Source of the DNA: Blepharisma stoltei
Lineage: Eukaryota > Ciliophora > Heterotrichea > Heterotrichida > Blepharismidae
DNA: 64,000 nucleotides
Assembly (NCBI GenBank): GCA_914767885.1
Contig: CAJZBQ010000015.1
Location: forward strand, 744,001 to 808,000
Reading direction: 5' to 3'
Positions 55,124-64,000 of the stretch are shown here, piece after piece (positions within the stretch are counted from its first letter, which is position 1; each line of letters begins with the position of its first letter). Made by a program: the position numbers and the translations under genes. The notes under the pieces are model-generated. The model saw nothing but the letters and a program-made list of their open reading frames with translations, searched no databases and was not told the origin of the DNA.

Positions 55124-56149
55124 ATGATAAAAACCACAACAGAAAGTGATATCACCTTAGAATCTCTTGAAAAGAAGTTAGTTATAGATTTCGGCCACCG
55201 CTCAAGAGTATGACTTGTAGAGCACAGACACACCTTCTACGCCCTCAAAGAAGTCGCCAAAGCTGGTCTTTCTGAAATAGAGGTCAGACATTTATTCGAA
55301 GAAAAACAAGCATTGAGCAGTCTTAAGCATCCAAATATTATTAAGCTCATCACTACTTTTAAAGACCACACAAACATTTATTTCCTATTAGAGCTTGCCA
55401 AAGGTGCACCACTAAGCCATATCTTAAAGCAGCAGCGGAGATTTCCAATTGAGCAGGTTCAGTCAATTGCTTTACAAATTGCAAATACTTTGGCATATAT
55501 TCACGCTGAAGGCTATATTTATCGTGACTTAAAATTATACTTTTTCTTTTAATAATGTATATATATATATATTTTTTTTAAAAAAAATGAAAATTCATTT
55601 ATTCAAGATTATCTAACGTATTATTAGACGACACAGGCAAAGTGGTATTTGTTGACCTTGGTTTATGCAAAAAAATAAACAACGAAAAGTAAACACATAT
55701 TTAGAGCTTATACAGTAACGGGTACTAGGCATGCAATGAGTCCTGAAATGTTTAAGCATCTAATAGATGGGACTGAGCCATCTGGATATAGCTATGAAAT
55801 AGACTGGTGGGCACTTGGAATATTAACTTATGAGCTCCTAAAGAGCAGCCCACCCTTTGGACTATATGGAGAAGATTTATTCCCACACATTTTGAGAGGA
55901 CTGGATTATGTTGATATGACAGAAGTCCCAGAAATTGCTTGTGATTTTATTAGGAAACTGCTGAACCCAGATTTAAGCTTGAGGCTAGGACATAATAGCT
56001 CAAATGAGGTGCTAGATCATCAGTTTCTTAGGACTGCGCCACCTTTGATAGTCCCGAATTCGACTCAGCTGCAAGTGATACAGTCTTGGTGTGAATTTAT
56101 TGATCCTTCAGAACAAGTTTCAGAGCAAGATTTATTTAGAGAATTTTAA
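55124..56149 (+). CDS. AGC-like protein kinase with degenerate motifs (311 aa)
   Basis: Join 55124-55537, 55612-55688, 55705-56149 (312 codons). Kinase order: KLVIDFGHRSRVWLVEHR (glycine loop with one Gly; Trp by TGA), FYALKEV (VAIK Lys), EEKQALSSLKHPNIIKLIT (alpha-C Glu), YIYRDLKLSNVLLDDTG, FVDLGLCKK (DLG instead of DFG), TGTRHAMSPEM, EIDWWALGILTYELL. The CxYRDLK..N and DWWALG patterns are those of cyclic-nucleotide-dependent or other AGC kinases. The loss of loop glycines suggests weak or altered ATP binding. A 74-bp IES lies in the catalytic loop and a 16-nt intron (55689-55704) before the activation segment. Confidence 0.87.
55538..55611. other. IES, 74 bp
   Basis: AT-rich; joins YRDLKL to SNVLLDD at the catalytic loop of the kinase, in frame. 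Confidence 0.9.
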
Positions 56150-56299
56150 TATGATTTATTAATCAAGATTGAAAATAGGTAAATTAAAAGATAATTATTT
56201 TATCTAATGACTTTAGAGATATATTTGGCAATATTAATAGGATTTTCTGAAAATATTAGAAAATATAGGCCAAAATTATTAAATAATTTAGATATCATT

Positions 56300-58169
56300 A
56301 TGGCTGATTTATTACACCCCCCCCCCCCTCCGTGAGTGAACAAAAAAATTTTGTTCACTCACGGAGGGGGGTTAATATTTTTTTTTTTTTAAATTTATAT
56401 ATAAATTTTATAAAAAATATTTTTTTTTTCGAAATTTAAAAAAATCCTAATTCGCAAAAATTGAAAGCGAATATTAATTTAATTTATAAAATTTATGTTT
56501 TAAAAAGCAATTCGTTCAAAATTAAATAGAATTAGCTCTAGATTTCATTATACTAATTATCATTTATATATTAAAATTTTTTTCCATAAAAAATTTTTCT
56601 ATTAAAAAAATTTTTGTTCACTCACAGAGGGTGGGTTTTTGGTCAAAAAATGGCGATTTTTCTAATGGTTTTGTTCACTCACGGAGGGGGGGGGGAGTTA
56701 GAAGAACTTAAAGATCTTGACGAAGAAGATGAGAATTACATTTTCCTTGACAAATTTGGGAATCCTCAATTGAGAATCGAACTGAATATTCATTGAAACT
56801 TGCTCCCTAATAAATGCATTTTGCTTACTTGCAATGCAAATGAGTCATTAGGCTATCTCCGATTTCGAATCGGTGAAACAATGGAAAAATATCCCACATT
56901 TTCAGGTCTGACTTCCCCAGTGAGCGAACAAAATTTTTGGAAAAATCCCTATTTTTGGGTAAAACTCACTTATATAAGGAACACAATTTTTATAAAAAAA
57001 AAATTTGATATATAATTAATATTAGTATAATGAAATATCCAGCAATTCTGTTGAATTTAAACATCTTGCATTTAAAAAATATAATTTTACAAATTACATT
57101 AATATTTTCTTCAATATTAGGATTTTTTTTAAATTTTAAAAAAAAAATTAAGAACAAAATTTTAGTTGTTTGTCACGGATGGAAGAGTGAGCAATCTCAC
57201 AGCTTATAACTTGACAAGCAATAAAGTTTCGCTGCCAAAAGTATCAAATATATAGGAAGGGACCTGTGGAGAATTCACAAAAAGTGGAGATCATATATCT
57301 TGTGACATTACCTCGCAGGATATGTGAATTGATGTAAGGATTGAGTCAATTAATTTCAATTTAGGCATTATTTATTTTTTATTTTATTATTTATTTTGTT
57401 ATTATTTTTCGTAATTTTGCAGAAAATCAATTTACGTGTACAATTTGAAGTCAAAGTAAACTTAAACTTGACGATTGACAAACTCAAACTATCCTTAGTC
57501 GAAATTGCTAACAAATTATTAAGAGCTAAAAGCTTAAGGGCAAATTATGACGAAAATGATATTGAATTTAACAAAATTCCTGTTGATAAAGAAAGCCTAT
57601 CACAAGACCTGACAGCTCCTGTCCTAGATGGGAGCGAAATTTTAAAGAAACTTATAGCCACAGCCTCCTTTTAGTCCAAGCTATTCCGATATCTCACGAA
57701 ATCGATCAGGGAGTTGGGTTTCCCAATATTTGTTGATAAAACCAACTACCCAAATGGCAAATCCACTCCTTTGTCATAAGGGCTTTTTTTATCAAAAAAT
57801 GTTGGTAAATCCAACTACCCGATTGATATCGGAGACATCGGGATAGCCTAAGCCAAAGGAGTCTCAGGCTATATAAAGGTAGATGGAGATAAAGAGGTCT
57901 CAACAGTTTTTGACTATTTAGATAGATATGCAATGTGCTTTCTGAATAAAACAAAAAAAGATAGGAGCACCTATGGGATTGATTTCCAGCCAAGTTTTAT
58001 GGGAGCAGACTCATTGATTAGGGTACTAGATAGCTTACCAATAAGAGGGCTGAGGGTCGAGCCAACTGTGTTTTCAAGCTCAATGGAAGTTAAGGAAGCC
58101 GAAATCAGTAGGAAAAGGTCATTTGTAGCTAAAAAAGTTCCGAATTTTTGTTTGTGCAATATATGTTAA
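56300..58169 (+). CDS. Hypothetical protein (306 aa) interrupted by four IESs, two of them TIR elements
   Basis: Join 56300-56314, 56701-56911, 57191-57240, 57256-57363, 57435-57673, 57872-58169 (307 codons). Only five codons precede the first insert. After removal the protein reads MADLL-EELKDLDEEDENYIF, RFRIGETMEKYPTFSGL, NKVSLPKEGTCGEFTKSG DHISCDI (ubiquitin-like or beta-grasp pattern, a guess), RVQFEVKVNLNLTIDKLKLS, then a C-terminal region IRVLDSLPIRGLRVEPTVFS. Trp is encoded by TGA in NIHWNLL and QDMWIDV. One 15-nt intron lies at 57241-57255. The sum of six exons is divisible by three with no stop, which is the main support. Function unknown. Confidence 0.75.
56315..56700. mobile_element. 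TIR element (CCGTGAGCGAAC family) as IES near the start codon
   Basis: 386 bp between TA at 56313-14 and 56699-700. Left end CCCCCCCTCCGTGAGTGAACAA and its own inverted copy form a palindrome; the right arm has two TTTGTTCACTCAC motifs. Sequence is close to the reverse complement of the copy in the FHA gene, so it sits in opposite orientation. Excision gives MADLLEELKD. Confidence 0.92.
56912..57190. mobile_element. TIR element (CCGTGAGCGAAC family) as IES with TGA rather than TA borders
   Basis: 279 bp, diverged: left CTTCCCCAGTGAGCGAACAA, right TTTGTCACGGATGGAAGAG. Where other copies have TA, both borders read TGA (56909-911 and 57188-190). Removing one TGA unit with the insert gives TFSGLSNLTAYNLTSN in frame, whereas no TA pair does. 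Core TTGATATATAAT is shared. Confidence 0.75.
57364..57434. other. IES, 71 bp
   Basis: AT-rich (almost pure T/A), TA-bounded; joins SINFNL to RVQFEVKV in frame. Confidence 0.85.
57674..57871. mobile_element. IES of 198 bp: fold-back element with ~60-bp inverted repeats
   Basis: Left arm GCTATTCCGATATCTCACGA and beyond to TTTGTTGATAAA is inverted in the right arm (complement GCTATCCCGATGTCTCCGAT to TTTTTTGATAAA). A motif GTTGGGTTTCCCAA and GTTGGATTTACCAA is shared. Excision joins IATASF to YIKVDGDKEV. Not related to the CCGTGAGCGAAC family. Confidence 0.85.
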
Positions 58170-58757
58170 AGTTTACTTAAAATAAAATTTCCTATTGTAA
58201 TTTTTGTTAATAAATAGTGTAGAAATCCATTATAATTTAAATATAGGTGAAAGAAAACTAACGGAGTTTAAAATATTTTTGTCAATTAAGGCGATTAATA
58301 CTTTTCTTATAGCATATAAGTTAGAAAATGACAGATTTTATTTTCTCTATAAAAAAGTTTTCCCTTAAATATTTCCCTTATTCAAAATAGCATTAAATAA
58401 GAGTAGCTTCCTTCTAAAAGCACTAACTTCCCCAAGTAAAACCCATTATACTGTAATGTTTAGTTTAATATTATATTGATAAGTAAATCAATCAAAAATT
58501 ATTGAATTTTGCTATTCATTAATTAAATTTATTTTAAAATTATCGATTTCATTCAGTTTAAAATAGCAGAAATTAGAAGACATGCCCTGAAATAATAGAT
58601 TATATGGCTCAAGCCCCTTTTGGCTCTTACTCAAACTTAAAATCTAAATATAAATCTGTTATTGCAGAAAATATTTATATTTTTTAAACTGGTGGAGTAT
58701 TCATTTACTCATCTTAATTCACAAACAATATTAGTATGATTCTATAAATCCTTAGTA
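58170..58757. other. AT-rich intergenic region
   Basis: About 590 bp, no supported gene or repeat; includes the promoter of the next gene. Confidence 0.5.
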
Positions 58758-61045
58758 ATGGCGACACCTCAATTCAAACTTTTAAGTCCTGAAGAACTTA
58801 TGCTCCCTGGCGATTTTGCGGAGTTTAAGGGCAAAAGTAAAATTGAACCACCAGTAAGGTCTTCATATTTAGCAATTGCCACTGCTTTTTTCCAATCTCT
58901 GATCAGAATCAGGGACTCCAATATGTCCACTCCATCTTGAGCAGCAATCGAATCATATATCAAGCAAACTAATGAATTTGTTAAACAAATTCCTGATTAC
59001 ATTCCAATTTGGGACAAATTCAAATACATTGTCGCAGAAGTTTTCATTAAAAAACCTATACAATTTTACCTAGAAAAATCCTTTTTTACCTATTTGTATT
59101 TTTTATTTTTTAATAAAAAATTCCACCCATAATAGTATAAGTTTACAGCTTTAAAAAATATTAGACAATTGCTCAACCTAAACCACCAAAACGCTTGTGA
59201 CGCTTTAGATATCGGAATGAGGCTGCTTTTTTGTGTGATCGTTGATAAAGATCATCAATATAACGATATTTTAACCAAGCCATACGTGCTGAGAGGGAAT
59301 GAGTATTATTTGCAACATTTTTGTAATAAGTTAAGAGTAAATGTATTGATCGTGATGATGTCGAGCCACCAATATATGATTAGAGATGATAGGAACAATG
59401 CCCCACTTGTGACGCTTTTTATGGAAGGGGATGGAGTCTTCAGTGTGCTTTATCATAGAGAAAGCACTATGGTAGACATAGGAACTCCGATGACTGACAG
59501 CTTGGAAAAATTCCCCTTTTTCTATAACCCAAAAGCAGCTCCTAAACTTAATTCTACTCAAACTCCTCAAGTTTCTCAGCCACCTGCAAAAGTGAATCAA
59601 CCCCCAGTCAATCGAGAACCTCCTATTTCTCCTTTATCCCCTCAAGAGGAGAGAAAATCTGAGCCTAGTTCTCCGGCAAAGGACAATATTTATAAGCAGT
59701 TGATTTCTCATATGTCTACAGTCATTTTTACGAATATTCCAAATTACAATGACGAGATTTTATTAAAATTGCTTAATCCCCCGTGAGCTAATAAAACCAT
59801 TAGAAAAAACCCTCCGTAAGCGAACAAAAAATTTAATAGAAAAATTTTTTATAGAAAAAAAATCTTGATATATAAGTGATAATTAGTATAAAAAAAACCT
59901 CGTGCTAATTCTTTTTTTAAAAATAATTACGTTTTAAAAACATAAATTTTACCAATTAAATTAATTTTTTTGAAGTGGATTTTTTTAAATTTCGAAAAAA
60001 ATAAATTTTCAATAAAAATTTTTGGTTCGCTTAAGGAGGGGGGGTTAACGACGGCGCTGCATTTGACTCATCATTAGACAATAATGATTATGCCAGGCTA
60101 AAAGCTAATTTAAATAGACTAAAACCATCTGAGCCAGCACAAGTGGGCAGGCAGCAATGCGGACATCAGCTGCTGCTTTATAAGCCTTTGTGCGGGAGCG
60201 ACCATTGTGCTTATTGTTTAAAAGAAATAATCGACCAAGCCAAAGCGAGAAGTACAATAGCCAATTGTGAGCATGGACAAAAGATAAGTCCAAAAGTTGC
60301 GAAAGATCTAGAAAACCTTTTGAGGACTGGACAAGCTGGAGGGGACAGCCCAGGAATTCCGAAAGGAGAAAATATGCAGCCTAGGAGCCAATTTCCTCCA
60401 CAAATGAAGCCTTCATCAGGCAATTATCAAAGCAATTTACCTTCCCAAATGAATCAAGCTCCTCCTAAATTAAGCGCAATGCAGCAGAAGCCTCCAGCTT
60501 ATAACCAGCCTGCTGATTCATATATGGAGGACGAAGTCTCAATCCCAGTGGTTTTTAGAAAAACTGGAGCTAATACTAATATACAAAATATACAGCCGGG
60601 CTCTCAAGCGCAGTGTAGGACTGGAAATGCATCACCAAATTATCCTCAGTCTGGAATGCATAATCCTACTAATCAATCCCAATTCGCCACAAATCCAGTA
60701 CCACAAAACAGAAACTCTTCCCCTGCTATGAATCAAGCTCAGCTACAGCAACCTCAAAACCAGCAAAGAATTCCTCCTTATCAGGGTGTTCAGCCAGCTC
60801 CAAGTCTTTTAGGCCAAGGATATACTGGAAATCCTCAAGGTGGAGTGCGAAATGCCCCAAAGCCAGGAATTGAGTGTTACCAATGTGAGCAAATTAGGTC
60901 TCCTGATGATTTTTCTATTGATTGCCCTAATCATAAGACTTGTAATATTTGCAGAGTCCAGGATGTAACCCAATGTATTAATTGTGGGAGAGGCTATTCT
61001 GATAATGACACTGCAATTCTTAATGCTATTCGTGATTCACTTTAA
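58758..61045 (+). CDS. Cys-rich, Q/P-rich protein with weak OTU-like N-terminal region (637 aa)
   Basis: Join 58758-59058, 59161-59775, 60048-61045 (638 codons). Residues ~100-230 (LDIGMRLLFCVIVDKDHQYN, YVLRGNEYYLQHFCNKLRVN, VLIVMMSSHQYMI, LFMEGDGVFSVLYHRE) faintly resemble otubain/OTU proteases, but a catalytic Cys motif and the His before xxLY are not seen, so it would be inactive; this assignment is weak. A Cys/His cluster follows (QCGHQLLLYKPLCGSDHCAY CL), then a long Gln/Pro/Asn linker (QMNQAPPKLSAMQQKPPAYN), and a C-terminal Cys array CYQCEQ..C..HKTCNICR..CINCGRGYS like a small zinc ribbon. Insert 59776-60047 is a TIR element. A second, broken copy lies at 62540-63839. Confidence 0.8.
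59059..59160. other. IES, 102 bp
   Basis: TA-bounded, AT-rich; joins FIKKPI to RQLLNLNHQNAC in frame. Confidence 0.85.
59776..60047. mobile_element. TIR element (CCGTGAGCGAAC family) as IES, with empty paralogous site
   Basis: 272 bp. Left CCCCCGTGAGCTAATAAAAC, right GGTTCGCTTAAGGAGGGGGG. The paralog at ~62660 reads AAATTACTTAACGACGGCG without insert; here it is AAATTGCT-TA-element-TA-ACGACGGCG. So one TA was duplicated by insertion and precise excision recreates LKLLNDGAAFD. Confidence 0.97.
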
Positions 61046-61158
61046 ATAATTAGGTTTAATATTAAGTTTATTATGTTGCTTTATATATAAATGGAAACCT
61101 TGAAATAGTTAATTATTCTATATATTAAAATGGACGATTGAGAAATGGTATAATTTAA

Positions 61159-62091
61159 ATGGAAGAGCTTTGTTGCACCTTCGCTTCTTGCAAAAATCCA
61201 GCAAAATACATTTGTGACTGCAATTCAGCACAATTTTGTAAAATCCATATACCTGAGCATAAAAAATTGTCTAGTCAGCCTCACTCAATTGAGCCTTTAT
61301 TTTATGCACCAAATCCTGAAACAAAGGCTATTATTATTAAAGAGATAATAAAGGCTGAAACTAAATTAAACGAAAATGAAGCAAAGCTTTTTGAGTCTCT
61401 TTCTCATATGATTTCTAATTTAGAAAATTTAGTCAAAAGCGTGGTGATTAGCACAGAATTGAATCTTAATAAAAGCTTGACGACGATTAAACAAGCTATA
61501 ACTAAGAGCCGCTATTAGCTTGCATTTTGTTATAGATTCTCTGCCAGTTTCTTGATATAAAATGCAAATTTGTAGATAGTGAAATTACAGTTAGGTAATG
61601 TTTCTCTATCAGTTATATGGCATAAATGAGCTTAAGGCCAGCTATAAGCAATACTTAGCTGTAATTCCTCAAACGATAAAAAATTTTGTTAATGAAATTG
61701 TACGTAGCTGTCAAACATAGATACATAATATTACTATCTGCTATGGAAATATTTTAACTTTATGGTTCTATGGCTATTTAAAATATTATATAAGCAAAAT
61801 TAAAAAAAAATAGTCTATGAGGAACTAGTTTTCCAAAATTATTATTTTACAATATACTGCTCACACTCAAAGGGGACTAAGAAAGTTTCTAGATTAGAAA
61901 AAAATCCTATTTTAAATTTATTAACACATGATTCAAAAGAAGCTATGGGGAATCTCAGACTCATTTTAGAGTCTGAGTTTGAGCTTAAACTGGCCCAAAT
62001 TTTAGAAATTGCGAAAAAAATTGAAGAAGAAGCAGAATATTTTCGACCATCAATGGATATAATTTCACCTATACCGTTTACTCGAAGTTAG
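61159..62091 (+). CDS. B-box-like/coiled-coil protein, apparently truncated (230 aa)
   Basis: Join 61159-61514, 61618-61719, 61857-62091 (231 codons). The N-terminal Cys/His array (CCTFASCKNPAKYICDC, FCKIHIPEHKK) and following coiled coil (KAETKLNENEAKLFESLSHM) are homologous in layout to the protein at 38813. After two IESs it continues LKASYKQYLAVIPQTIKNFV and LRLILESEFELKLAQILEIA, stopping at PIPFTRS. The homolog continues into Kelch repeats; here the region beyond (62092-62240) still looks partly coding but has in-frame TAGs and runs into a retroposon. Probably truncated or a pseudogene. Confidence 0.6.
61515..61617. other. IES, 103 bp
   Basis: TA-bounded; joins ITKSRY to GINELKASYKQ in frame. 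Confidence 0.7.
61720..61856. other. IES, 137 bp
   Basis: TA-bounded; joins RSCQT to YCSHSKGTKKVSRL in frame. Less certain because the gene itself may be decaying. Confidence 0.6.
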
Positions 62092-62239
62092 ACTGCTCTT
62101 GAGTTATATCTTTCCTGCAACTTGAAGTCAGAAAAAATCATTAATTTATGAATTAAATTATTATAGAGAAGCTTCAGCAAATTTGAAAAAGATATTTGTT
62201 TAGCACTAAGCCCTTGCTCACTAATCTGACTCCACAGCC

Positions 62240-62535
62240 AAAGCTTGTGTTGATATCCGGGCACATGCATTATGTCAGCAAGGTTGCCTTTTTGGAAAAA
62301 ATTCCAAAATCGAATTTTCTTATCAGGCTATTGCCCAGATGAAATTTATAGCCCAGGACCCAAGTTCCGATATCGTGCTGGATAATTTTCTGATTGGAAA
62401 ACAGAGGCTTCTAACTTACTGGGATATTTTTCCATCTTCCAAGTTCCATCTTCCTCAGAGTAATACCTTGCGTTGGATATGAGCCTGCGGTCGAGGAAAA
62501 ACGACACTGCACTTCACCAGACAAAGTAAAACCCG
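62240..62535 (-). mobile_element. GC-rich retroposon fragment at the border of the duplicated unit
   Basis: Contains TGATATCCGGGCACATGC and GGTTGCCTTTTTGGAAAAAA, comparable to GGGTTGCTTTTCCGAAAAAA in the copy at 23091. No target duplication was found. It directly abuts the 5'-truncated second gene copy, so it may mark the breakpoint of the duplication or have replaced the missing 5' part. Confidence 0.6.
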
Positions 62536-62539
62536 CGCC

Positions 62540-63839
62540 AGAGGATAGAAAATCTGAGCCTAGTTCTCAAACTAAGGACAATATTTATAAGCAGTTAATT
62601 TCCCATATGTCTGCAATCATTTTTACGAATATTCCAAATTACTATGACGAGGTTTTATTAAAATTACTTAACGACGGCGCTGCATTTGACTCCTCATTAG
62701 ACATTAATGATTATGCCAGGCTAAAAGCTAATTTAAATAGACTAAAAAAACCTGAGCCAGCAAAAGGGGGCAGTAAAAAATGCGGCCATCAACTGCTGCT
62801 CTGTAAGCCTTCGTGTGGGTACGACCATTGTGCTCATTGCTTAAAAGTAATAATAGACCATGCCAAAGTGAAAAATACAATAGCTAATTGCGAGCATGGA
62901 CAAAAAATAAGTCCATGAGAAGTGAAAGGCTTAGAAAGCCTTTTAAGGACTGAACAAGTTGGAGGAGACAATACAGGAATTCCGAAAGGAGAAAAAATGT
63001 ATCCTTGCAGTCTGGCTCCTTCACAAATGAAGCCTCCACAAGGTAATTATTCAAACAATTTTTCTCCACAAATGAATCAAGCACCTCCTAAATTAAGCGC
63101 AATGCAACAGAAGCCTCCAGCTTATCAAGGCCCAAGTATACTATCAGGCCCAAGCATGCAGCCAGGCTCAAGTATGCAGCCAAGACCAAGTATGCAATCA
63201 AGCTCAAGTATGCAGCTAAGATCAATCATGCAACCAAGCTCAATTATGCAATCAGGCCAAAGTATTCAACCAGGCCAAAATATGCAAACGGGCCAAAATA
63301 TGCAACGTGGCCAAAATATGCAACCAAACTCAAATATGCAACCAAACCAAAATATTCAACCGGGCCCAAATATGCAACCAAACCCAAGTATGCAACCAGG
63401 CCCTCAAATACAGTATGTGAATTGAAATATTTCACCAAATTATTCTCAGTCTGGAACGTATAATCCTACTAATCAATCCCAATTTCCCACAAATTCAGTA
63501 CCACAGAACAGAAACTCTGCCTTTTTTATGAATCCGCCACAGTTACAGCTACCCCAAAACCAGCAATGAACTCCTTCTTATTCAGTTCCATTCCTCACAG
63601 GCCAAGGATATACAGGAAATCCTCAAGGTGGAGTGCTAAATGCCCCAAATTCAGGAATTCAGTGCTACCAATGTGAGCAAATTATGTCTTTTGATGATTT
63701 TTCTATTGATTGCCCTAGCCATACAACTTGCAATATTTGCAGGGTCCAGGATGTAACCAAATGTATTAATTGTGAGAGAGGCTATTCTGATAATGAATCT
63801 GAACTCTTAGTGCAATTCGTGCTTTACTTTAATAATTAA
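62540..63839 (+). pseudogene. 5'-truncated second copy of the Cys-rich, Q/P-rich gene
   Basis: Collinear with 59645-61045 (starts at GATAGAAAATCTGAGCCTAG) but lacks the N-terminal half and has no TIR insert. Reading TGA as Trp, the frame is open from ~62607 through ISPWEVKGLES, VNWNISPNYSQ and QQWTPSYS to the C-terminal Cys array (CYQCEQIMSFDDFSIDC, CINCERGYS). The last codons are frame-shifted relative to the first copy (ESELLVQFVLYFNN instead of DTAILNAIRDSL). The middle contains a large hexapeptide repeat expansion. Lack of the 5' part and the altered end suggest a pseudogene, although a shorter product cannot be excluded. Confidence 0.75.
63130..63410 (+). repeat. 18-bp minisatellite, about 15 units, in second gene copy
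   Basis: Imperfect 18-bp units of the type CCAAGTATGCAACCAGGC encode degenerate hexapeptides (PSMQPG, SSMQPR, PSMQSS, QNMQTG, PNMQPN). The first gene copy has only about one or two such units (NIQNIQPGSQ), so the array expanded after duplication. Confidence 0.93.
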
Positions 63840-63946
63840 GTTTTGATATTAAGTTTCCTTTATATATTATTAATTTTTTGAAAATAATTTTTGATTCTAT
63901 ATAATTATCTAAATTAAATGAATGATTGAGAAATGATATAATTTAA

Positions 63947-64000
63947 ATGGAAGAGCCTTTTTGCACCTTCGCTGCTTGCAAAAACCCAGCAAAATACATT
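63947..64000 (+). CDS. Second B-box-like gene copy, cut by window end
   Basis: MEEPFCTFAACKNPAKYI is nearly identical to the start of the gene at 61159 (MEELCCTFASCKNPAKYI), at the same position relative to its upstream neighbour. It shows that the tandem duplication unit includes both genes. Confidence 0.85.
   Translation, partial: MEEPFCTFAACKNPAKYI

Overview
The window is ciliate nuclear DNA, most likely the germline (micronuclear) genome of a Blepharisma-like heterotrich, or a somatic assembly that still carries its internally eliminated sequences (IESs). Three independent signals support this. (1) In-frame TGA is read as tryptophan while TAA and TAG stop: conserved Trp positions of MOB4, CK2 alpha and the oxidoreductase paralogs are encoded by TGA. 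(2) Spliceosomal introns are 15 or 16 nt long (GTAA...TAG type). (3) About 35 AT-rich or repetitive inserts interrupt reading frames and disappear cleanly if one of two flanking TA dinucleotides is kept. After these corrections most of the broken open reading frames join into plausible genes, and nearly all joined lengths are multiples of three.

Layout. 1-4.5 kb: ankyrin/AGC kinase (cut by the window edge), then a GC-rich retroposon with a huge (ATG)n tail and gene-poor DNA. 4.5-32.4 kb: dense, compact genes on both strands: coiled-coil protein, ankyrin protein, PDCD4-like MA3 protein, ubiquitin-like membrane protein, SDR, POC5-like, COQ11-like, ribosomal protein uS11/RPS14, a mitochondrial protein, EF-hand protein, ODAD3-like docking protein, two coiled-coil proteins, MOB4, an MDR oxidoreductase, an FHA protein and a membrane RING-H2 protein. 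32.4-35.7 kb: 3.3 kb without a recognisable gene, holding retroposons. 35.7-40.7 kb: kinesin and a B-box-like/Kelch protein. 40.9-48.1 kb: tandem array of four MDR oxidoreductase genes. 49.4-58.2 kb: CK2 alpha, small proteins, F-box/LRR, SHIPPO-repeat and AGC-like kinase genes, and a gene heavily interrupted by inserts. 58.8-64 kb: a tandem duplication of a Cys-rich, Q/P-rich protein plus a B-box-like protein, the second unit decayed.

Mobile DNA dominates the spaces and the IESs. A TIR element family (termini CTCCC, core CCGTGAGCGAACAAA) has seven copies, four inside coding regions. Two other TIR families and two fold-back or long-inverted-repeat elements also occur. GC-rich, SINE-like retroposons have 15-20 bp target-site duplications (TSDs); several sit inside genes, and the TA needed for excision lies within the TSD. 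Two insertions (a TIR element at 59776-60047 and another at 26121-26430) can be compared with an empty paralogous site in the same window, which directly shows TA target duplication.

Much of the recognisable gene content is ciliary or centriolar (POC5, ODAD3, SHIPPO, kinesin, coiled coils), with housekeeping genes interspersed. No operons, tRNA or rRNA genes, or CRISPR arrays were recognised. Coordinates of IES junctions assume the TA model; either flanking TA can be regarded as the retained one.
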